Shown: one piece after another, positions 44,146-53,701 of the stretch
Layout: every line of letters begins with the position of its first letter
Position numbering within the stretch: position 1 is the stretch's first letter
Origin: Acinetobacter sp. WCHA55
GTDB lineage: Bacteria; Pseudomonadota; Gammaproteobacteria; Pseudomonadales; Moraxellaceae
DNA: 64,000 nt
Direction of reading: 5' to 3'
Assembly (NCBI RefSeq): GCF_002165305.2
Contig: NZ_CP032286.1
Location: forward strand, 2,108,001 to 2,172,000
Program-made: the position numbers and the translations under genes
Notes under the pieces: model-generated
Database searches by the model: none
Seen by the model: the letters and a program-made list of their open reading frames with translations, nothing else
What the model was told of the DNA's origin: nothing

Positions 44146-44246
44146 CTCTCCTGTTAGGAGAGACTTTCATTACAGAATGATGTTAGCAATGAAATCTTGT
44201 TATCTCTATTCAATGTAATGAATCCCCTTCTCCCTCTGGGAGAAGG
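44146..44246. repeat. Two dispersed-type intergenic palindromes
   Basis: CTCTCCT-GTT-AGGAGAG (44146-44162) and CCTTCTCCC-TCT-GGGAGAAGG (44226-44246) are perfect hairpins in the ahcY-metF gap. Motifs of this CTCTCC/GGAGAG kind with trailing GGGATGAGGG occur as dispersed intergenic repeats in many proteobacterial genomes. They could act as terminators or mRNA stabilisers. Their spread in this genome cannot be judged here. Confidence 0.7.
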
Positions 44247-44297
44247 ATGGGATGAGGGTAAACACAAAAAATAGCATTTATTAAAAAGGATTTGATG

Positions 44298-45134
44298 ATG
44301 AGCAAAAAAATTCCTATTTCTTTTGAGTTTTTCCCAACCAAAACTGATGCGGGGGCAGAAAAACTTAAAGTCGTACACCAAGAACTACAGTTATTAAACC
44401 CAGAGTTCTTCTCCATTACTTATGGTGCTGGCGGTTCAACTCGTGAACGTACGCTTGCAGCCATTGCTGAATTCAATGGTAAAGGCACACCTGTTGCACC
44501 ACACTTATCGTGTATTGGTGATGACAAAGCGCGAATTGCTGAATTACTCGACATCTATAAAGACCAAGGTATTGACCGTATTGTTGCTTTACGTGGAGAT
44601 TTACCATCTGGACAAGTCGGTTTAGGTGAACTGCCTTATGCAACAGATTTGGTGCGCTTTATCCGTGAGCATTCGGGTGACCACTTTCACATTGAAGTTG
44701 CCGCTTACCCTGAAATGCACCCACAAGCTGAAAGCTTTGATTTAGATATCCAGCGTTTCTGTGACAAAGCCAATGCTGGTGCAAATGCAGGTTTAACTCA
44801 GTTCTTCTTTAATCCAGATGCTTACTTCTATTTTGTAGAACGCATTCAAAAAGAAGGTGTGAATATTCCAATTGCGCCAGGCATTATGCCAATTACCAAT
44901 GCCAGCAACCTCATTCGCTTTGCAGATGGTACTGGAGCTGAAATTCCTCGCTGGATTCGTAAGCAATTGGCAACCTATGGTGACGATACTGCAAGTATTA
45001 AAGCCTTTGGGCATGAAGTTGTCGTGAAACTTTGCGAACGTTTACTTGCTGGCGGCGCGCCAAGCTTGCACTTCTACACCATGAACACCACTGATCCAAC
45101 CCGTCAGCTTGTCACTGACCTTGGTTTAGCTTAA
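44298..45134 (+). CDS. metF: Methylenetetrahydrofolate reductase
   Basis: The 278-residue flavoprotein has the MTHFR signature: ISFEFFPTKTD near the N-terminus, TYGAGGSTRERTL, then HLSCIGDD, and FFNPDAYF. It reduces methylenetetrahydrofolate to methyltetrahydrofolate, the methyl donor for methionine synthesis. I choose ATG 44298 behind AAAAGGA. ATG 44295 and TTG 44292 are in frame and nearly as good. It sits beside ahcY, fitting the methionine/SAM cycle, and 25 bp before rsmE. Confidence 0.93.
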   Translation: MSKKIPISFEFFPTKTDAGAEKLKVVHQELQLLNPEFFSITYGAGGSTRERTLAAIAEFNGKGTPVAPHLSCIGDDKARIAELLDIYKDQGIDRIVALRGDLPSGQVGLGELPYATDLVRFIREHSGDHFHIEVAAYPEMHPQAESFDLDIQRFCDKANAGANAGLTQFFFNPDAYFYFVERIQKEGVNIPIAPGIMPITNASNLIRFADGTGAEIPRWIRKQLATYGDDTASIKAFGHEVVVKLCERLLAGGAPSLHFYTMNTTDPTRQLVTDLGLA

Positions 45135-45159
45135 TCCCGACTTAGACGAGTTGTACTTT

Positions 45160-45876
45160 ATGCCACGTTTTTATATTGAAGCTGAATTAGCAGTTGCAAC
45201 CCAGATTGAACTGACTGAAACCGTTTTTCATCATTGGTGTAAAGTACTTCGCGCCCAAGTGGGTGATCAAGCTATCCTGTTTAACGGACATGGCGGTGAG
45301 TACCAAGTTGAACTTACCGAAGTCGCTAAAAAGTCGGCTACAGTTGAAGTACTCACATTTAACCCAGCCAATCGCACACCTGCTATTCATACTTTACTCG
45401 GACAAGTCATGAGTAAAGGAGATCGTATGGATTATGCAATCCAGAAAGCGGTCGAATTGGGTGTGGCCGAAATTCAACTGTTGACCTCTGAACGTTGTGA
45501 AATGCGTTTAAAGTATGACCGTGACCAAAAGAAACTCGATCATTGGCAAGGCATTGCCATAGCAGCTTGCGAACAATGTGGCATGAACATTGTGCCAAAA
45601 ATCCTTGCACCACTCAGTTTAGAGAAATGGCTCGCATCCGAATTACCTGCGACTCGTCTTGTACTCGCCCCGAATAAAGAAAAAATCGATGTTTTGGCAC
45701 ATGCGACACCAAACATTGCACTACTCATTGGGCCTGAAGGTGGTTTAAGTGAAGCTGAAATTACAACAGCCAATGAGTACGGTTTTATTAACTGGTGTAT
45801 TGGTGAGCGTGTATTGCGTACAGAGACAGCACCAGTCGTCGCTTTGTCAATCCTAAACCACAATTTAGTGATTTAA
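45160..45876 (+). CDS. rsmE: 16S rRNA m3U1498 methyltransferase RsmE
   Basis: The 238-residue SPOUT enzyme has an N-terminal PUA-like domain (about 1-70) and the SPOUT motifs LLIGPEGGLSEAEI (about 190-203) and RVLRTETAPVVALSIL (about 217-232). It methylates N3 of U1498 in 16S rRNA using SAM. I start at ATG 45160 (MPRFYIEAEL), the usual N-terminus; an upstream TTG adds three residues. Length is normal. It may be cotranscribed with metF. Confidence 0.94.
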   Translation: MPRFYIEAELAVATQIELTETVFHHWCKVLRAQVGDQAILFNGHGGEYQVELTEVAKKSATVEVLTFNPANRTPAIHTLLGQVMSKGDRMDYAIQKAVELGVAEIQLLTSERCEMRLKYDRDQKKLDHWQGIAIAACEQCGMNIVPKILAPLSLEKWLASELPATRLVLAPNKEKIDVLAHATPNIALLIGPEGGLSEAEITTANEYGFINWCIGERVLRTETAPVVALSILNHNLVI

Positions 45877-46056
45877 ATCACATAAACAGCCGAGTCACCC
45901 TTTTGTTCTGTTAATATATTGATTATTATGTACAACAATATTACCCTTGACTTATATCAAAATATAAATTGATTGTGTTTTACACAATATATTTAAATTT
46001 GAAAAAGACACAACACAATGCCATTGGGTCATAACAAAAATAAGGTTTCGTGATTC

Positions 46057-48933
46057 ATGCCAGATATTTCTACAGAAAATCTTGATCGGCACTTGCAGAC
46101 TGCGCAAATATCGCATTCCATTAGCCATCTTCGTTTCCTCATCAGTAGTTTACTGATTCTAAATTTTTATATTTTCTGTGCCTATCACTATAATTTTTCA
46201 CAAAATTCCTTCTATTTTAACCTATGGTTTTTTGTTTCTGAGTTTATCCTCAGTATCTTTTGGCTCGTGAATACCTTGTATTTCAACCCGAAAAATCATT
46301 CTGCCAAACATGCACACCGCTGGATTCAAGGCATCTGTTTAAGTATTGGTATTTTGGTTGCAGCAGGCGTCGTTTGTATCTATTACTATTTACCCAGCCT
46401 ATCTGGCAATTTTAACTATACAAATGCCCTACTCTTGTCTGCACTTTTAGTGATCGTCACACAGACCGTTTGCCTTACCTATTTAACGCAGCGCATTAGT
46501 TATTTTTGTTTGGTTTTTATTCCGTCCATTACCCCTTATGTCCTCTCTCAATTTATCAACTTCGATGCCAATCACACTCTTTTTCACCTCACTGTAAACT
46601 TTATTCTGATTGTGATTTTGCTTTGTGCCAATGCCACTAACCGTATTAATCAGCATTTATCCCGTCTCTCAATTAAAAATCGAGAGTTGAAAAAAGAAGC
46701 TGAAAAACAAGTCGCTTGGACCGATGATTTATGCAAACAACTACAAAATGAAGTGAATAAATCCAAAGAAATTGAACAACAGTTACAACTGAATAATCAA
46801 TTGCTTGAACAAAAAGTACGTGAACGAACCTTTGATGTAAATCAAATCAACAAAGACTTAAAGAACAAACAAGAAAACCTATCGCTTGCCCATGAAATTT
46901 CAGGTATCCGTCCTTGGGATTGGAATATTAAAGATCGACTCATTTCCTTGACCAATCACAAACAAGAAAAAGTACTTAAAAACTCTACACAGCATCAACT
47001 TCAGCTTCAATACCTGATTCATCCAAATGATATTGCAACGTTTAAATCTGCAATGAAAAGTCATTTGCGGGGCCATTCAGACCGTTATGAAGCCACTTAC
47101 CGTGTGCAGCATAACAACGGGAAATGGTACTGGGTACATGACACAGGACGCGTCATCGCTCGCGATCCAATCACCCAAAAACCGTTACAAATGGTCGGTA
47201 TTCGACGTGACATTCAACATGAAAAAAGCAACCAAGAACGTCTGCGACTAGCAGCGAGCGTACTTGAACAAGCTGAACAAGGGATTTTCATCTTAGATGA
47301 AGACCTGCGTTATATCGACGTAAATCCGTTCTTTGAACGTTTGGCAGGCTTTGAAGCTGCACAAATCAATGGCAAACATTTGTTTGATATTGTGGCAAAC
47401 TATAAGTCACATCAACGCACCACACATAGCCAAATCATTGGCCAACTCCTTAAAAAAGGTGAATACGATGGTGAACTTAATGAAAAGTTTCTGTCGGGCA
47501 AAGAGTTGTGTATTTGGATGCATCTGAATGCCGTTACCGATGAGCAAGATCATGTCACGCATTATATTGGTATCGTGTCCGATTTAACCGAACGTAAACT
47601 ACAAGAACAGCGTCTTTCTTATTTAGAAAACTACGATACGCTGACTGACTTACCTAACCGTTTTTACTATAACTATCAGCTTCATCAATATTTGGTTTCT
47701 CAACAAGACAGCCTTAAACAACTGGCGATTATTCGTCTCAATATTGACCGTTTCCGTCCATTGAATGAATTCTTAAGCAATAATGGAGGCGATGAGCTGC
47801 TGCGTCAAGTTGCCCAGCGCCTTCGTTTGACCAATGCTGAAGCCCTGATGGTGGCTCACTTGAATGGTGATGATTTTGCAATTGTATATGAGGTCTCTCA
47901 TATTCGCCCCTCAGTTCAGGAACATATCGATCGCATTAATAAAGCCTTCAGTCTGCCTTTTGATATTTTTGGTCAGGAACACATTATTACGCTTTCAATG
48001 GGGATTTCGCAGTACCCTGAACATGGTCGTCAACTGGACTATTTAAACAATTGTGCAGAACAAGCACTGAGTGAAGCAAAACGCTTAGGTGGAAATGCCA
48101 CGAAGTTCTACAGTCTGAGCAATACCGTTGCATTAGAAGAAGGGATTTATTTAGAACGTGATTTAAGACTAGCGATACAAAACAATGAGTTAGTGGTTTA
48201 TTACCAACCCAAAATCAACTTTCACAATCAGAAAATTTATGGTTTTGAGGCATTGGTACGCTGGAATCATCCAACTAAGGGCATCGTACCGCCAGGTCTA
48301 TTTATTCCTATGGCAGAAAAAACCAGTTTGATTTCAGACATCGGTCGAATTGTGATTTTACAAACCGCGAAGCAAATCAAAGAATGGAATAAGTTAGGTT
48401 TTGATAATATCTGTGTCTCGGTCAATGTGGTTGCCCAACAACTACAACGTGGACAGCTTTTAAAGGACCTAGATGAAGCCCTTGATCGATACAAAATTAG
48501 TGGCAGCAGCCTCGAATTAGAAATTACAGAATCCACTTTGGTTGAAAATTCGGAAACGGTAAAAAATCTCCTTGAAACCATCAAGTCACGTGGCATTCAT
48601 ATTTCTTTAGACGACTTTGGCACAGGTTATTCCTCGCTATCTTACCTCACGGACTTCCCAATCGATACTTTAAAAATTGATCGAAGCTTCATTTCAAAAA
48701 TTGGGCACTGCAAACAAGAAGCTATTGTGAGCGCCATGATTGCTATGGGAAAAGCCATGGGTATGACCGTGGTGGCGGAAGGAATCGAGACCGAACAACA
48801 ACTGAGTTACCTACAAAACTTAGAATGTGATATCGCGCAAGGTTATTTATTTTCCAAACCTCTTCCACAGCTCGATGCTACCCAATACTTAAGAGATCAT
48901 CTAGATACGCCCTCTTATACATACTTAATATAA
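46057..48933 (+). CDS. Membrane PAS-GGDEF-EAL protein, degenerate GGDEF, intact EAL
   Basis: The 958-residue protein has an N-terminal membrane sensor of about six helices (25-205), a coiled coil (about 205-275), two PAS domains (about 285-395 and 400-520), a GGDEF domain (about 530-690) and an EAL domain (about 700-945). The GGDEF motif reads NGDDF at residues 603-607, so cyclase activity is doubtful. The EAL site is intact: EAL at 731-733, ITEST, DDFGTGYSS and AEGIETEQQ. It should hydrolyse c-di-GMP. The input signal is unknown. Confidence 0.92.
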   Translation: MPDISTENLDRHLQTAQISHSISHLRFLISSLLILNFYIFCAYHYNFSQNSFYFNLWFFVSEFILSIFWLVNTLYFNPKNHSAKHAHRWIQGICLSIGILVAAGVVCIYYYLPSLSGNFNYTNALLLSALLVIVTQTVCLTYLTQRISYFCLVFIPSITPYVLSQFINFDANHTLFHLTVNFILIVILLCANATNRINQHLSRLSIKNRELKKEAEKQVAWTDDLCKQLQNEVNKSKEIEQQLQLNNQLLEQKVRERTFDVNQINKDLKNKQENLSLAHEISGIRPWDWNIKDRLISLTNHKQEKVLKNSTQHQLQLQYLIHPNDIATFKSAMKSHLRGHSDRYEATYRVQHNNGKWYWVHDTGRVIARDPITQKPLQMVGIRRDIQHEKSNQERLRLAASVLEQAEQGIFILDEDLRYIDVNPFFERLAGFEAAQINGKHLFDIVANYKSHQRTTHSQIIGQLLKKGEYDGELNEKFLSGKELCIWMHLNAVTDEQDHVTHYIGIVSDLTERKLQEQRLSYLENYDTLTDLPNRFYYNYQLHQYLVSQQDSLKQLAIIRLNIDRFRPLNEFLSNNGGDELLRQVAQRLRLTNAEALMVAHLNGDDFAIVYEVSHIRPSVQEHIDRINKAFSLPFDIFGQEHIITLSMGISQYPEHGRQLDYLNNCAEQALSEAKRLGGNATKFYSLSNTVALEEGIYLERDLRLAIQNNELVVYYQPKINFHNQKIYGFEALVRWNHPTKGIVPPGLFIPMAEKTSLISDIGRIVILQTAKQIKEWNKLGFDNICVSVNVVAQQLQRGQLLKDLDEALDRYKISGSSLELEITESTLVENSETVKNLLETIKSRGIHISLDDFGTGYSSLSYLTDFPIDTLKIDRSFISKIGHCKQEAIVSAMIAMGKAMGMTVVAEGIETEQQLSYLQNLECDIAQGYLFSKPLPQLDATQYLRDHLDTPSYTYLI

Positions 48934-49073
48934 ATCAGACTGTTTTAGCTCTAAGTTTGCCTTAAAAAGAACCAGCTATCACTGGGATATACCAGCAACT
49001 AATGGTATATTCGGTCTTGTCTACTAAAAAACCACCAGCTCCGCTGGCTAACCCACGCTACAAAGAGATTCAG

Positions 49074-51353
49074 ATGGACGATCAATCATTAAAACAGCAA
49101 GCTTTGTATTATCACGAATTTCCAACTCCAGGGAAAATCAGCGTTACACCAAGCAAGCAGCTGGTCAACCAACGTGACTTAGCTTTAGCTTATTCACCAG
49201 GTGTTGCTGCACCATGTTTAGAGATTGAACGCGACCCGTCTACTGCGGCGCTTTACACAGCGCGTGGTAACTTAGTTGCTGTGGTCAGTAACGGTACAGC
49301 CGTACTTGGCCTTGGTAACATTGGTCCTTTAGCGTCTAAACCTGTTATGGAAGGTAAAGGCGTACTGTTTAAAAAATTCGCTGGTGTTGACGTTTTTGAC
49401 ATCGAAATTGCAGAAAATGATCCTGACAAAATCGTGGACATTGTTGCTGCATTAGAACCGACTTTTGGTGGTATCAACCTTGAAGACATCAAGGCACCAG
49501 AGTGTTTCTATATCGAGCAAAAACTACGTGAACGCATGAACATTCCTGTGTTCCACGACGACCAACATGGTACTTCTATTATTGTCGGTTCTGCTTTGCT
49601 AAACGCGTTACAGTTAAATGGCAAAAAAATTGAGGAAATCAAGATTGTTGCTTCAGGCGCAGGCGCTGCTGCATTGTCTTGTTTAGATCTTCTTTGTGCA
49701 ATTGGTGCGAAGAAAGAAAATATTATTGTAGCTGACTCTCGCGGTCTGCTCACTACGAAACGTGAAGGCTTAGACGAGTCTAAAAAGCGTTATGTACAAG
49801 ACATCGACGGCACTCAACTGGCTGACGTGATTGCAGACGCGGACATGTTCCTTGGGTTATCTGCTGCGGGTATCTTAACCAAAGAAATGGTTAAGCTAAT
49901 GGCAAAAGATCCAATTATCTTTGCACTTGCAAACCCAGATCCAGAAATCCTACCTGAACATGCTCACGAAGTTCGTGATGATGTCATCATGGCAACAGGT
50001 CGTTCAGACTATCCAAACCAAGTAAACAACGCACTTTGCTTCCCTTACATTTTCCGTGGTGCCCTTGATGTAGGTGCAACGACGATTAATGAAGAGATGA
50101 AAATCGCGTGTGTATATGCGATTGCGCGTATGGCACACATTGAAGCAGATGCAGCATCTTATGGTGAAAAATCAGCATCATTTGGTCGTGACTACCTTAT
50201 TCCACGCCCACTCGATCAACGTCTGATTTTGGAAATTGCACCTGCTGTTGCACAGGCAGCTATGGACTCTGGTGTTGCTGATCGACCAATTCAAGACTTC
50301 TCTGCTTACCGTCAGCGTCTGTCTGAGTTTGTCTACAACTCTGCGTTCATGATGAAGCCTATTTTTGCTCAAGCAAAATCTGATCCAAAACGTATTGCTT
50401 ATGCTGAAGGTGAAGACCTACGCGTACTTCGCGCAGTACAAATTGCGGTCGATGAAGATCTTGCAAAACCAATTTTAGTTGGTCGAACTGCGGTTATTGA
50501 AGCGAATATTAAGAAGTTAGGCTTACGTCTTGAACATGGTGTAAACATTACTATTGTGGATCAAGAAAAAAACCCTGACTACGAACTGTTTGCAGATGAC
50601 TACTACACGCTCATGCAACGTAAAGGTGTAACACCTGAATATGCGCAACGTGAAGCACGTCGTCGTTCAACCTTGATCGCGTCGATGTTAGTGAAACATG
50701 GTAAAGCAGACGGGATGCTATGTGGTACGTATTCAAGCTACGACATCCACTTAGACTTCGTTAAAAACATCATTGGTAAAAAAGAAGGTCACAACTCTTT
50801 CTTTACACTGAATGCGTTAATGCTTGAAGACCGCAACCTGTTCATTGCTGACACTTACATCAATCGAAATCCAACGGCTGAACAACTGGCTGAAATGACT
50901 ATTTTAGCCGCTGAAGAAGTGCGTCGTTTTGGTATGACACCACGTGTTGCGCTACTTTCTCACTCAAGCTTCGGTTCAGACCAGACTGACCCAAGCGCAC
51001 AAAAAATGCGTAAAGTGTTTGAGATTTTGTCGCAAATCGCGCCAGAACTTGAAGTTGAAGGTGAAATGCATGCAGATGCAGCATTGGATGAAAACATTCG
51101 TAGCTTTGCATACTCAAACTCACGCTTCAAAGGTTCTGCGAACCTATTGATTATGCCGAACTTGGATGCAGCCAACATTTCATTTAACCTGTTGAAATCA
51201 ACTTCAGGTAATAATGTCACCATTGGCCCTATCCTATTGGGTGCAGCAAAGCCAGTTCATATTTTGACACCGACAACAACAACACGTCGTTTAGTGAATA
51301 TGACTGCACTGACTGTAGCAGAGATTCAAGAAGCGGAGAAAAACGGCGAATAA
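49074..51353 (+). CDS. maeB: NADP-dependent malic enzyme MaeB
   Basis: The 759-residue enzyme has a malic domain (about 15-390, with [11 protein letters not shown] and [18 protein letters not shown]) and a C-terminal phosphotransacetylase-like domain (about 430-755), the MaeB layout and the same length as E. coli MaeB. It decarboxylates malate to pyruvate with NADPH production, useful on acetate, fatty acids or alkanes. I start at ATG 49074 ([11 protein letters not shown]); an extension to 49002 adds 24 residues not typical of the family. Its terminator overlaps the cca leader. Confidence 0.95.
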   Translation: MDDQSLKQQALYYHEFPTPGKISVTPSKQLVNQRDLALAYSPGVAAPCLEIERDPSTAALYTARGNLVAVVSNGTAVLGLGNIGPLASKPVMEGKGVLFKKFAGVDVFDIEIAENDPDKIVDIVAALEPTFGGINLEDIKAPECFYIEQKLRERMNIPVFHDDQHGTSIIVGSALLNALQLNGKKIEEIKIVASGAGAAALSCLDLLCAIGAKKENIIVADSRGLLTTKREGLDESKKRYVQDIDGTQLADVIADADMFLGLSAAGILTKEMVKLMAKDPIIFALANPDPEILPEHAHEVRDDVIMATGRSDYPNQVNNALCFPYIFRGALDVGATTINEEMKIACVYAIARMAHIEADAASYGEKSASFGRDYLIPRPLDQRLILEIAPAVAQAAMDSGVADRPIQDFSAYRQRLSEFVYNSAFMMKPIFAQAKSDPKRIAYAEGEDLRVLRAVQIAVDEDLAKPILVGRTAVIEANIKKLGLRLEHGVNITIVDQEKNPDYELFADDYYTLMQRKGVTPEYAQREARRRSTLIASMLVKHGKADGMLCGTYSSYDIHLDFVKNIIGKKEGHNSFFTLNALMLEDRNLFIADTYINRNPTAEQLAEMTILAAEEVRRFGMTPRVALLSHSSFGSDQTDPSAQKMRKVFEILSQIAPELEVEGEMHADAALDENIRSFAYSNSRFKGSANLLIMPNLDAANISFNLLKSTSGNNVTIGPILLGAAKPVHILTPTTTTRRLVNMTALTVAEIQEAEKNGE

Positions 51354-51383
51354 TTGTTTGTCGTTGTACTCGCATCTTGTGAC

Positions 51384-51435
51384 TTGAGAAAACCTCTATT
51401 CTGTAGCATGATGGCTGTAAGAATAGAGGTTTTTT
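51384..51435 (+). promoter_or_regulatory. maeB terminator hairpin with embedded cca promoter and SD
   Basis: AAAACCTCTATTCT (51389-51402) and AGAATAGAGGTTTT (51420-51433) form a perfect 14-bp stem with T-run, ending maeB. The right arm holds GAGG (51426-51429), which sits seven bases before the cca ATG and is its only Shine-Dalgarno. TTGAGA (51384-51389), 17 bp, and CATGAT (51407-51412) look like a promoter that would start near 51419, beyond the left arm. Confidence 0.6.
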
Positions 51436-51436
51436 C

Positions 51437-52660
51437 ATGCAAGTTTATTTAGTAGGCGGTGCGGTCCGAGATCAGCTTCTGGGTCACCCCTATCACGAAA
51501 AAGATTATGTAGTTGTCGGTGCAATGCCTGAACAACTGCTTGCCCAAGGTTTCCAACCTGTAGGTAAAGATTTTCCTGTTTTTTTACATCCTGAAACCAA
51601 AGATGAATATGCGCTTGCCCGCACTGAACGGAAGTCAGGGCATGGTTATCATGGCTTTGAGTTTTATACTGACAGCACCGTTACCCTAGAACAAGATTTA
51701 ATTCGACGTGACCTTACCATCAATGCCATTGCCATGGATGATGAAGGAACGCTGTATGACCCCTATGGTGGCAAACGCGACTTAGAGCTCCGTGTTTTAC
51801 GTCATGTTTCCGATGCTTTCGTAGAAGACCCGTTACGGGTCCTCCGTGTTGCACGATTTGCTGCACGTTATAAAACCTTAGGATTTACTGTGGCTGAAGA
51901 AACTTTGGCACTGATGCAACAACTCGCAGACTCGGGTGAACTTGAGGCACTGACACCTGAACGCGTTTGGAAAGAAACCTCTCGCGCTCTGATGGAAGAT
52001 CATGCCGATGAATACTTTGAAGTACTACGTCGCTGTGGTGCTTTAAAAGTGCTTTTTCCAGAAATCGAGGCACTTTACGGTATTCCGCAGCGTCCTGAAT
52101 ATCACCCTGAAATTGACTGTGGTATTCATACCATGATGTCCTTACAACAAGCGTGTCGTGCCAACTACACACTGGATGTTCGTTTTGCTGTTTTAGTGCA
52201 TGACTTAGGCAAAGCTTTAACACCTATAGACGAGCTACCACGTCATATCATGCATGAAGAACGTGGGGTCAAACCTGTGACTGAGGTGTGTGAACGTCTA
52301 AAAGTCCCAACGCAGATAAAACAACTCGCAATTACGGTCTGTAAAGAACATTTGAAATGTCATCAAGCTCTGACCTTAAAACCAGGCACTTTATGGCGCT
52401 TATTGCAACGCTTAGATGTACTACGTCGCCCAGAACGGGTTGAAGCCTTTGTGCAGGCCTGTGAATGTGACTCACGTGGTCGTCTAGGACTTGAAGACCG
52501 TGAATACCCACAGTCTGCATATATTTTAAAGGTGATGGATGTGGTGCGAAATATCAAAGCACAAGACCTGCCTGCGGATATCAAAGGCTCTGATATTGGT
52601 GAAATGCTGATTGAACGTCGAATACACGCAATTGGAGAGCTGAAGGCTCAATACAGTTGA
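51437..52660 (+). CDS. cca: Multifunctional CCA-adding tRNA nucleotidyltransferase
   Basis: The 407-residue enzyme has the class II nucleotidyltransferase head: GGAVRDQLLG (7-16) and HEKDYVVVG with the metal ligands E21/D23. RRDLTINAIAMD follows, and an HD-type domain lies near residue 255 (VLVHDLGKALTP), as in gammaproteobacterial Cca with phosphohydrolase activity. It builds or repairs the CCA end of tRNAs. The ATG at 51437 follows the terminator hairpin directly, so the promoter and ribosome site are unusual. Confidence 0.94.
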   Translation: MQVYLVGGAVRDQLLGHPYHEKDYVVVGAMPEQLLAQGFQPVGKDFPVFLHPETKDEYALARTERKSGHGYHGFEFYTDSTVTLEQDLIRRDLTINAIAMDDEGTLYDPYGGKRDLELRVLRHVSDAFVEDPLRVLRVARFAARYKTLGFTVAEETLALMQQLADSGELEALTPERVWKETSRALMEDHADEYFEVLRRCGALKVLFPEIEALYGIPQRPEYHPEIDCGIHTMMSLQQACRANYTLDVRFAVLVHDLGKALTPIDELPRHIMHEERGVKPVTEVCERLKVPTQIKQLAITVCKEHLKCHQALTLKPGTLWRLLQRLDVLRRPERVEAFVQACECDSRGRLGLEDREYPQSAYILKVMDVVRNIKAQDLPADIKGSDIGEMLIERRIHAIGELKAQYS

Positions 52661-52678
52661 ATATTCATAAACAAAAAA

Positions 52679-52708
52679 AAATAAAGCGCCCTATTTGGCG
52701 CTTTATTT
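52679..52708. terminator. Bidirectional terminator after cca and epmA
   Basis: AAATAAAGCGCC (52679-52690) pairs with GGCGCTTTATTT (52697-52708) between convergent cca and epmA. A-run and T-run support both directions. Confidence 0.92.
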
Positions 52709-52717
52709 TCATTTCAC

Positions 52718-53701
52718 TTATGAAATGGATGCAGGAAAGGTAATCACCTTTTCCAACTGCATGTGTTCAGTTGCAATCATTAATAAACGATCCACACCTA
52801 AAGCAATACCAGCACATGCAGTCATTTGAGGCAAAGCAGCCAATAGAAACTCATCCATCGGCATCACATGTAAGCCTAACTTTTCACGTTCAGCATTATC
52901 TGCTTCAAAACGTGACCGCAACACCTCCGCATCAATCAACTCATCATAAGCATTGGCGAGCTCTAAACCTTCAATATACAGCTCAAAACGTGCTGCAACC
53001 AATTCACCGTCTTCATCTGTTTTGGTTTTAGCAAGTGAAGCTAGCTCTGGTGGAAAATCGGTCAGAAACACGGGCGTATCAAAACCTAAACTTGGCTCTA
53101 CAAAATGCGAAAACAGTAAATCGATATAACCAAGGCGGTCATCCCCCAAGTCTAAATTTAAGCCCACTCGGTTACAGCAGTCTTTTAATTCTTTCAAACT
53201 GGCTTGCAGTGGGTTCAAATCCAGCCGATCCATAAATGCATGCTTATAGCTCAAAATGGTAGGGCGAACCTCTCCAAAGCGTTGTTTTAATGTGACATTC
53301 AATAAATCTGTCACTTCAAACATCAAATCCTTCAAGCTGAAATTCGGTCTATACCATTCCAGCATAGTAAATTCACTATTGTGTTTACGACCATGTTCAT
53401 CATCACGGAAAACTTTACAGATTTGATAAATTGGCCCACTACCACTGGCGAGTAAGCGCTTCATGGCAAACTCAGGTGAGGTCTGCAAATAATGTGTTTG
53501 TTGCTTACCTTGCACATGACGCTGCGCTTGAACCGAAGCCAAATGCACATCGGTCACACCAGCCTGAGATAAAATAGGGGTTTCAACCTCAAGCACTTCA
53601 CGTTCAGCAAAAAACTGGCGAATTTGGCTATACATTTTCGCGCGAGCACGCATGGCTTTTAAGTCACAGGTTGGCTGATAATGGATCACGTCCTGACTCA
53701 T
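52718..53701 (-). CDS. epmA: EF-P lysine lysyltransferase EpmA (PoxA/GenX)
   Basis: The 327-residue protein is a class II lysyl-tRNA synthetase catalytic core without the anticodon-binding domain. Landmarks are YLQTSPEFAMKRLLASG (motif 2 region), VFRDDEHGRKHNSEFTMLEWY (about 105-125) and GIALGVDRLLM (motif 3, near 305). EpmA attaches (R)-beta-lysine to elongation factor P in relatives, with EpmB making the substrate. I use ATG 53701; its start overlaps the pdxB stop (ATGA). epmB and efp are not in the window. Confidence 0.93.
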   Translation of the reverse strand: MSQDVIHYQPTCDLKAMRARAKMYSQIRQFFAEREVLEVETPILSQAGVTDVHLASVQAQRHVQGKQQTHYLQTSPEFAMKRLLASGSGPIYQICKVFRDDEHGRKHNSEFTMLEWYRPNFSLKDLMFEVTDLLNVTLKQRFGEVRPTILSYKHAFMDRLDLNPLQASLKELKDCCNRVGLNLDLGDDRLGYIDLLFSHFVEPSLGFDTPVFLTDFPPELASLAKTKTDEDGELVAARFELYIEGLELANAYDELIDAEVLRSRFEADNAEREKLGLHVMPMDEFLLAALPQMTACAGIALGVDRLLMIATEHMQLEKVITFPASIS

